A stretch of DNA of 8,655 bases from Clostridia bacterium. GTDB taxonomy: Bacteria > Bacillota_E > RBS10-35 > JAJYVN01. Within the stretch, counting starts at the first letter, position 1; the number at the start of each line of letters is the position of its first letter. Under the pieces are notes generated by a model. The model saw only the letters and a program-made list of their open reading frames with translations. It made no database searches and was not told the origin of the DNA. The stretch is taken from the NCBI GenBank assembly GCA_027335545.1, contig DAHWHV010000633.1:1-8655 (forward strand), given 5' to 3'. Below are positions 5,179 through 8,655 of this stretch, piece after piece. The position numbers were made by a program, and so were the translations under genes.

Positions 5179-6374
5179 TCGATCCGCCTCCCCTGCGGCT
5201 GCCAGCGCGCCGGGTCGCCGACGACGACGAAATCCGCCCACGGGACCCGGTCCATGATCTCCTGCAGCGTCGAGCCGCGCCAGGGGAGGCGGCGGTCCCG
5301 CGTCGCCCCGGCGAGCACGTGGGTCGCCCGCAACTCCCTGGCCAGGTCCCCCACCGTGTCCCCGATCCCGTGCCGGCCGGTGCGCGCCGGGGCTACCCGC
5401 AGCGGCAGGGCCAGGGCACCGCAGATGCGGCGCAGCTCCTCCAGTTGGGCGGGGTCGGCCGGGCTGCCCTCCGACGCGATGTGCACCACTTCCGCGGAGC
5501 ACTGCAGGCTCCTGGCCAGCCGCCAGCCCTGGCGCACGATCCGTTCGTCGCCGGGCCGGGCCGCGGCCAGGATCAACAAATGGTTGGCGACGGCCACCAG
5601 GCCCGATGCCAGGGGCGAATCCCGACCTCCGGCCGATTCGAGGCGCCGGCCCTCGACCAATTGGGCCATTTCGCGCAGGGCCAACTCACGCAGCCCGGTC
5701 AGGCGCTCGGCGCGGAAGAAGCCCTCCAGGGCAGTGGCGATGCGGCTGTGGGGGTAGACCTTGCCCTGCCGGATGCGCTCGCGCAGTTGCTCCGGGCTGA
5801 GGTCGACGACGATGATCTCGGCGTCGGCCTGTCGAAGGAAGGCGTCGGGCAGGGTCTCCCGCTGTCGGACGTGCGTGATGGCCGCCACCTGGTCGTTGAG
5901 GGACTCCAGGTGCTGCACGTTGAGGGTCGACCACACGTCGCTCCCGGCATCCAAGATGTCCAGGACGTCCTGGTAGCGCTTGGCGTGCCGGCTCCCCGGG
6001 GTGTTGGTGTGCGCCAGTTCGTCGACCAGCACCACGCCGGCGTGCCGCGCCAGGACCCCCTCCAGGTCCAACTCGTGGAAGCGCGCCCCCCCCCGCTCGA
6101 CCTCGCGTGTGGGGACGACCTCCAGACCCTGGAGGAGGGCCGTGGTCTCCGGGCGGGCGTGGGGCTCCACGTAGCCGACGACGACATCCACCCCCGCCGC
6201 GCGGGCGTGTCCCGCATCCTCCAGCATGGTGTAGGTCTTGCCCACCCCCGCGGCAAAGCCGAGGTAGACCTTGAGGTGGCCGCGGGCCGGGCCGGGCCCG
6301 CCGGGCGCCGACGCCCCAGCCGCCCGCTGGTCGGGTCGTGCGTCGGACGCCTGCAGCCCCGCCGTTCCACTCAC
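5175..6374 (-). CDS. kdpD: Short KdpD-type sensor protein without histidine kinase domain
   Basis: The 399-aa protein matches the N-terminal cytoplasmic part of KdpD. After about 33 loose residues comes LKVYLGFAAGVGKTYTML with Walker A GVGKT (43-47). It is followed by VGYVEPHARPET (66-77), Walker B VVLVDELAHTNTPGSRH (114-130) and STLNVQHLESLND (149-161). From about residue 262 a USP domain follows (LLILAAARPGDERIVRQGWRLA, then ATHVLAGATRDRR and ADFVVVGDP). Full-length KdpD is near 900 aa, with four membrane helices and a kinase core; all of that is absent, and a TGA ends the gene naturally. Stand-alone KdpD N-domains are known, for example in cyanobacteria, Deinococcus and Alicyclobacillus. 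It is divergent from kdpA and heads a four-gene potassium operon. GTG 6374 is the only start codon between the upstream in-frame stop and the P-loop; its ribosome-binding site is poor. Confidence 0.88.
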   Translation of the reverse strand: MSGTAGLQASDARPDQRAAGASAPGGPGPARGHLKVYLGFAAGVGKTYTMLEDAGHARAAGVDVVVGYVEPHARPETTALLQGLEVVPTREVERGGARFHELDLEGVLARHAGVVLVDELAHTNTPGSRHAKRYQDVLDILDAGSDVWSTLNVQHLESLNDQVAAITHVRQRETLPDAFLRQADAEIIVVDLSPEQLRERIRQGKVYPHSRIATALEGFFRAERLTGLRELALREMAQLVEGRRLESAGGRDSPLASGLVAVANHLLILAAARPGDERIVRQGWRLARSLQCSAEVVHIASEGSPADPAQLEELRRICGALALPLRVAPARTGRHGIGDTVGDLARELRATHVLAGATRDRRLPWRGSTLQEIMDRVPWADFVVVGDPARWQPQGRRID

Positions 6375-6614
6375 CCGCCGTTCCGCGCTTCATGGGGGTC
6401 CGTGTCGGTGCCGGGGTCGCTGCCGCCACCACGGCTAGGCGCCTACCGGCGGGCGGCTCTCCGGCCGGGACCGCGCCGCCAACGGGGTAGCAGCGGCGCC
6501 AGGGGCACAACGGGGCCGTCGCCAGGGGCGCGCAGGGCCAGGGTGGCATGCGCCGCCCCGCTTCCGGACGGCTGGGGGATTCGACGCCGGCGCGGGCGTT
6601 CCCCCGAGCACCGT
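6375..6614. other. Divergent intergenic region, kdpD side
   Basis: This 240-bp part of the 524-bp gap between the divergently transcribed kdpD-like gene and kdpA holds no gene I can support on either strand. Open frames through it give Arg/Pro-rich translations typical of GC-rich non-coding DNA. A promoter for the minus-strand operon must lie in the gap, but I see no clear -10/-35 pair. Confidence 0.4.
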
Positions 6615-6662
6615 CTTGATGCGATCTTAACCCGCATCCGGGCGATCCTTAGGCGGTGCTTA
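6615..6662 (+). promoter_or_regulatory. Putative KdpE/OmpR-type operator: CTT(A/G) repeats in 11-bp phase
   Basis: CTTG (6615-6618) and CTTA (6626-6629, 6648-6651, 6659-6662) lie at multiples of 11 bp; the one intervening position (6637) is degenerate. The repeats at 6626 and 6659 extend to near-identical CTTAACCCGCA and CTTACACCCGCA. OmpR/PhoB-family regulators, including KdpE, bind tandem direct repeats spaced about one helical turn. The array abuts a -10 that has no good -35. The regulator's identity is inferred from the downstream kdpA; no kdpE gene is visible. Confidence 0.5.
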
Positions 6663-6679
6663 CACCCGCACCCTATACT
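6651..6679 (+). promoter_or_regulatory. kdpA promoter (strong -10, weak -35)
   Basis: TATACT (6674-6679) is a near-consensus -10, conspicuous in this GC-rich DNA. The hexamer 17 nt upstream (6651-6656, AGGCGG) does not resemble TTGACA, consistent with an activator-dependent promoter and with the phased repeats just upstream. Transcription from about 6686 would give a leader of roughly 210 nt before kdpA. Confidence 0.55.
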
Positions 6680-6898
6680 ACCTCCCTGTGTGCGGTCGGC
6701 CCGTGGCCCGCGCGGCCCCGGACCCCGCTGCCGCGCCGTGGTGTGCCCTGGGCAGAATAGGGCGCGGCTGGCGCTCCCGCATGGGGCCGCCAACGTCCCC
6801 GCCCTGCCCCCCGCGGCGGGAGGGCGGGGCGAGCGATCACCGACCGCCCGGGTCGCGGCCCCTCAGCTCGGACCACGGGCTATGGATGGGGTCGAGCG
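6680..6898 (+). other. kdpA leader region
   Basis: About 220 nt separate the -10 from the kdpA ATG. No small hydrophobic ORF like kdpF was found. A strong hairpin sits at 6797-6829: CCCCGCCCT pairs with AGGGCGGGG (9 bp), extended by three inner pairs beyond a bulged G. A smaller stem, GCCCT/AGGGC, surrounds GGGCAGAAT near 6746-6764. The sequence does not show the conserved segments I know for the c-di-AMP (ydaO) riboswitch. The ribosome-binding site of kdpA, GGATGGGG (6884-6891), is modest. Confidence 0.4.
6797..6829 (+). repeat. Inverted repeat in the kdpA leader
   Basis: The arms at 6797-6805 and 6821-6829 are perfectly complementary over 9 bp, with inner pairing 6807-6809/6818-6820. The hairpin ends 55 nt before the kdpA ribosome-binding site and is not followed by a T-tract. 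Confidence 0.55.
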
Positions 6899-8602
6899 AT
6901 GACCGTCCAAGGTGTCCTGCAGCTCCTGGTCTTCGTGGCCCTGATGGCCCTGCTCGCCATCCCCATGGGGAGGTACATGCACCGGGTCTTCGAGGGCGAG
7001 CGGACCTGGCTCGACCCGGTCCTGGTCCCCTGCGAGCGCTTTATCTACCGCTTCTGCGGCATGGACCCCAAGAAGGAGATGCGCTGGACCACCTACGGCC
7101 TGGCCCTGCTGGCCCTGAACCTGGCCGGCTTCGTGGTCCTGTTCGTCCTGATCCTGCTGCAGCAGGCGCTGCCCCTCAACCCCGCGCACCTGGCCAAGGT
7201 GCCCTTCTGGGTCGCCTGGAACACGGCCGTCAGCTTCGTCAGCAACACCAACTGGCAGGTGTACGGCGGCGAGAGCACCATGAGCTACCTGACCCAGATG
7301 TGGCTGACCGTGCAGCAGTTCCTCTCGCCGATCACCGGCATCTGCTTCTTCCTGGCCGTGGTGCGGGGCTTCGCCCGCCAGAACACCGACTCGCTCGGCA
7401 ACTTCTGGCGCGACTTCGTGCGCACGCTCCTCTGGATCTCCGTCCCGTTGGCGATCGTCGGCTCGGTCGTCCTGGTCGGGCTGGGCAGCCCGCAGAACTT
7501 CAGCCCCTACACGGTCGTGCACACGCTGCAGGGGGCCACGCAGACCATCGCCCAGGGGCCGATCGCCAGCATGACCTCCATCATGCAGGTCGGCGACAAC
7601 GGCGGCGGCTACATGAACATGAACGCCGCGCACCCCTTCGAGGCGCCCAACGCGGCCTCGCTGTTCGTGCAGCTGGTCATGGGCTTTCTGATCCCGGTGG
7701 GCTGCGTCTACCTCTTCGGCCTGATGGTCAAGGACCGCCGGCAGGGCTGGGCGATGTACGCCACGATGGCCCTGATGTTCATCCCCCTGACCCTGATCAT
7801 GTACCACGCCGAGGTCGTCGGGAACCCGCTCCTGGGCCAGTTCCACCTAGCGGGCACGGTGAACATGGAGGGCAAGGAGGTCCGCTTCGGTCCGGCCATG
7901 TCCACGCTCTTCAACTCCGGGACCACAGCCGTCTCCTGGGGCTCGATCGCGGCCGCCAACGACAGTATGACGCCGATCGGCGGGCTGGTCCCCCTCTTCA
8001 ACATGATGACCGGTGAGGTGATCTTCGGGTCCTGGGGCGTGGGCATGGTGGGGATGCTGGCCTACGCCGTGCTGGCGGTCTTCCTGGCCGGGCTGATGGT
8101 CGGCCGCACCCCCGAGTACCTGGGCAAGAAGATACAGGCCTTCGAGGTCAAGATGTCCGTCCTGGGGATGATCGTGCCGAGCTTCGTCATCCTGATCTTC
8201 GCCGCCCTCTCGGTGATGCTGAAGGCCGGGCTCGCCGGCATCGCCAATCCGGGCCCGCACGGGCTCTCCGAGGTCCTCTACGCCTTCGCCTCCGGGGTCG
8301 GCAACAACGGTTCGGCCTTCGGCGGCCTGAACGCCGCGGCCCCCTGGTACGCGGCGACGGTCGGCTTCGCGATGCTCTTCGGCCGGTACCCCATGTACCT
8401 GCCGATCCTGGCCATGGCGGGGTCGCTGGGGCGTAAGCAGCGCGTCCCGGTGAGCGCCGGCACCTTCCCCACCCACGGGGCGCTCTTCGTGGGGCTGCTG
8501 GCCGGTACCGTGGTCATCGTCGGGGCGCTGGTCTTCTTCCCCGCGCTGGCCCTGGGCCCGCTGGCCGAGCAGTTCGCGATGCAGGCGGGGCATTTGTTCT
8601 AG
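6899..8602 (+). CDS. kdpA: Potassium-transporting ATPase subunit A (KdpA)
   Basis: The 567-aa polytopic inner-membrane protein has about ten hydrophobic helices and spans the normal KdpA length (E. coli 557). KdpA carries K+ through a channel-like pore in the KdpFABC complex, powered by the KdpB ATPase. The four pore-loop regions are recognisable: SNTNWQVYGGES (115-126), VGDNGGGYMNMNAAHPFE (231-248), TTAVSWGSIAAANDSMTPIGG (342-362) and GNNGSAFGGL (468-477). MVGRTPEYLGKK (400-411) and the C-terminal PTHGALFVGLLAGT are family hallmarks. Compared with E. coli, Asp233 replaces Thr in TNGGG, Trp347 replaces Cys in SCG, and Asn354 replaces His in MHDS. It starts at ATG 6899 with GGATGGGG 7 nt before it. 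kdpB is expected downstream, outside the window. Confidence 0.96.
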   Translation: MTVQGVLQLLVFVALMALLAIPMGRYMHRVFEGERTWLDPVLVPCERFIYRFCGMDPKKEMRWTTYGLALLALNLAGFVVLFVLILLQQALPLNPAHLAKVPFWVAWNTAVSFVSNTNWQVYGGESTMSYLTQMWLTVQQFLSPITGICFFLAVVRGFARQNTDSLGNFWRDFVRTLLWISVPLAIVGSVVLVGLGSPQNFSPYTVVHTLQGATQTIAQGPIASMTSIMQVGDNGGGYMNMNAAHPFEAPNAASLFVQLVMGFLIPVGCVYLFGLMVKDRRQGWAMYATMALMFIPLTLIMYHAEVVGNPLLGQFHLAGTVNMEGKEVRFGPAMSTLFNSGTTAVSWGSIAAANDSMTPIGGLVPLFNMMTGEVIFGSWGVGMVGMLAYAVLAVFLAGLMVGRTPEYLGKKIQAFEVKMSVLGMIVPSFVILIFAALSVMLKAGLAGIANPGPHGLSEVLYAFASGVGNNGSAFGGLNAAAPWYAATVGFAMLFGRYPMYLPILAMAGSLGRKQRVPVSAGTFPTHGALFVGLLAGTVVIVGALVFFPALALGPLAEQFAMQAGHLF

Positions 8603-8654
8603 CGCCGGCGACCCGCAGCGGCCGGTCTGGGACCGGCCGCGCGGGTCGCCGGCG
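8603..8654 (+). repeat. 24-bp hairpin immediately after the kdpA stop codon
   Basis: The left arm 8603-8616 pairs perfectly with 8641-8654 (14 bp). A single A at 8617 bulges out, and 8618-8627 pairs with 8631-8640 (10 bp) around a 3-nt TGG loop. It begins the base after TAG 8600-8602. The window ends one base after the hairpin, so a T-tract cannot be assessed. It may be a strong terminator/attenuator or an mRNA-stabilising element between kdpA and the next gene. Confidence 0.85.
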
Positions 8655-8655
8655 G

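Noticed and set aside
6680..6898. kdpF small membrane peptide or c-di-AMP (ydaO-type) riboswitch before kdpA
   Set aside because: No short hydrophobic ORF was found, and the conserved blocks I know for the ydaO motif (for example GGGGUGAA and CAGCUAAC) are absent. A covariance-model search would be decisive.
5319..6902. A 527-codon + strand open frame opposite the kdpD-like gene
   Set aside because: It is antisense to a protein with clear Walker motifs and its translation has no recognisable domain, so it is a composition artefact.
6863..7846. A 327-codon minus-strand open frame inside kdpA
   Set aside because: It is His/Gln/Asp-rich, the mirror of hydrophobic kdpA codons, with no fold or family resemblance.

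Overview
The window is very GC-rich (roughly three quarters G+C by eye) and densely coding, with heavy use of GTG and TTG starts. ABC-F, ZapA and UbiB-family genes together with kdp/trk potassium genes indicate a bacterium. ZapA, the stand-alone short KdpD and the base composition would suit a high-GC Bacillota lineage such as the Thermaerobacter/Symbiobacterium group. That placement is inference and other high-GC phyla are not excluded.

Left part, + strand (1-3133): the C-terminal tail of an ABC-F ATPase; a 455-bp non-coding leader with competing hairpins; zapA, a cell-division protein; a short unrecognised Cys-rich ORF; and a UbiB/ABC1-family atypical kinase with two C-terminal membrane segments. 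The small ORF and the UbiB gene share a reading frame and are separated by one stop codon. A good ribosome-binding site sits 6 nt before an in-frame CTG, so the UbiB start is uncertain.

Middle part, - strand (6374 down to 3223): a compact potassium-related gene set. In transcription order it is a KdpD-type protein with only the N-terminal ATPase/sensor and USP domains (no histidine kinase), a membrane-anchored USP-like protein overlapping it by 4 nt, a short TrkA/RCK NAD-binding protein without a C-terminal domain, and a full TrkA-N + TrkA-C protein. It converges on ubiB. A perfect 18-bp inverted repeat fills the gap between the second and third genes.

Right part, + strand (6375-8655): a 524-bp divergent intergenic region, then kdpA, the K+-translocating subunit of the Kdp ATPase. 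A clear -10 (TATACT) lacks a good -35 and is preceded by CTTA/CTTG elements phased at 11 bp, as expected of an operator for an OmpR-family regulator such as KdpE. Right after the kdpA stop codon is a 24-bp hairpin with a single bulged A. kdpB and kdpC would be expected past the window edge.

The most interesting aspects are the potassium module built of kinase-less KdpD, anchored USP and split RCK proteins next to kdpA; changes at three of the four KdpA pore loops; the phased operator; and the two very long intercistronic hairpins placed directly after stop codons. No CRISPR array, insertion sequence, tRNA or rRNA was recognised.
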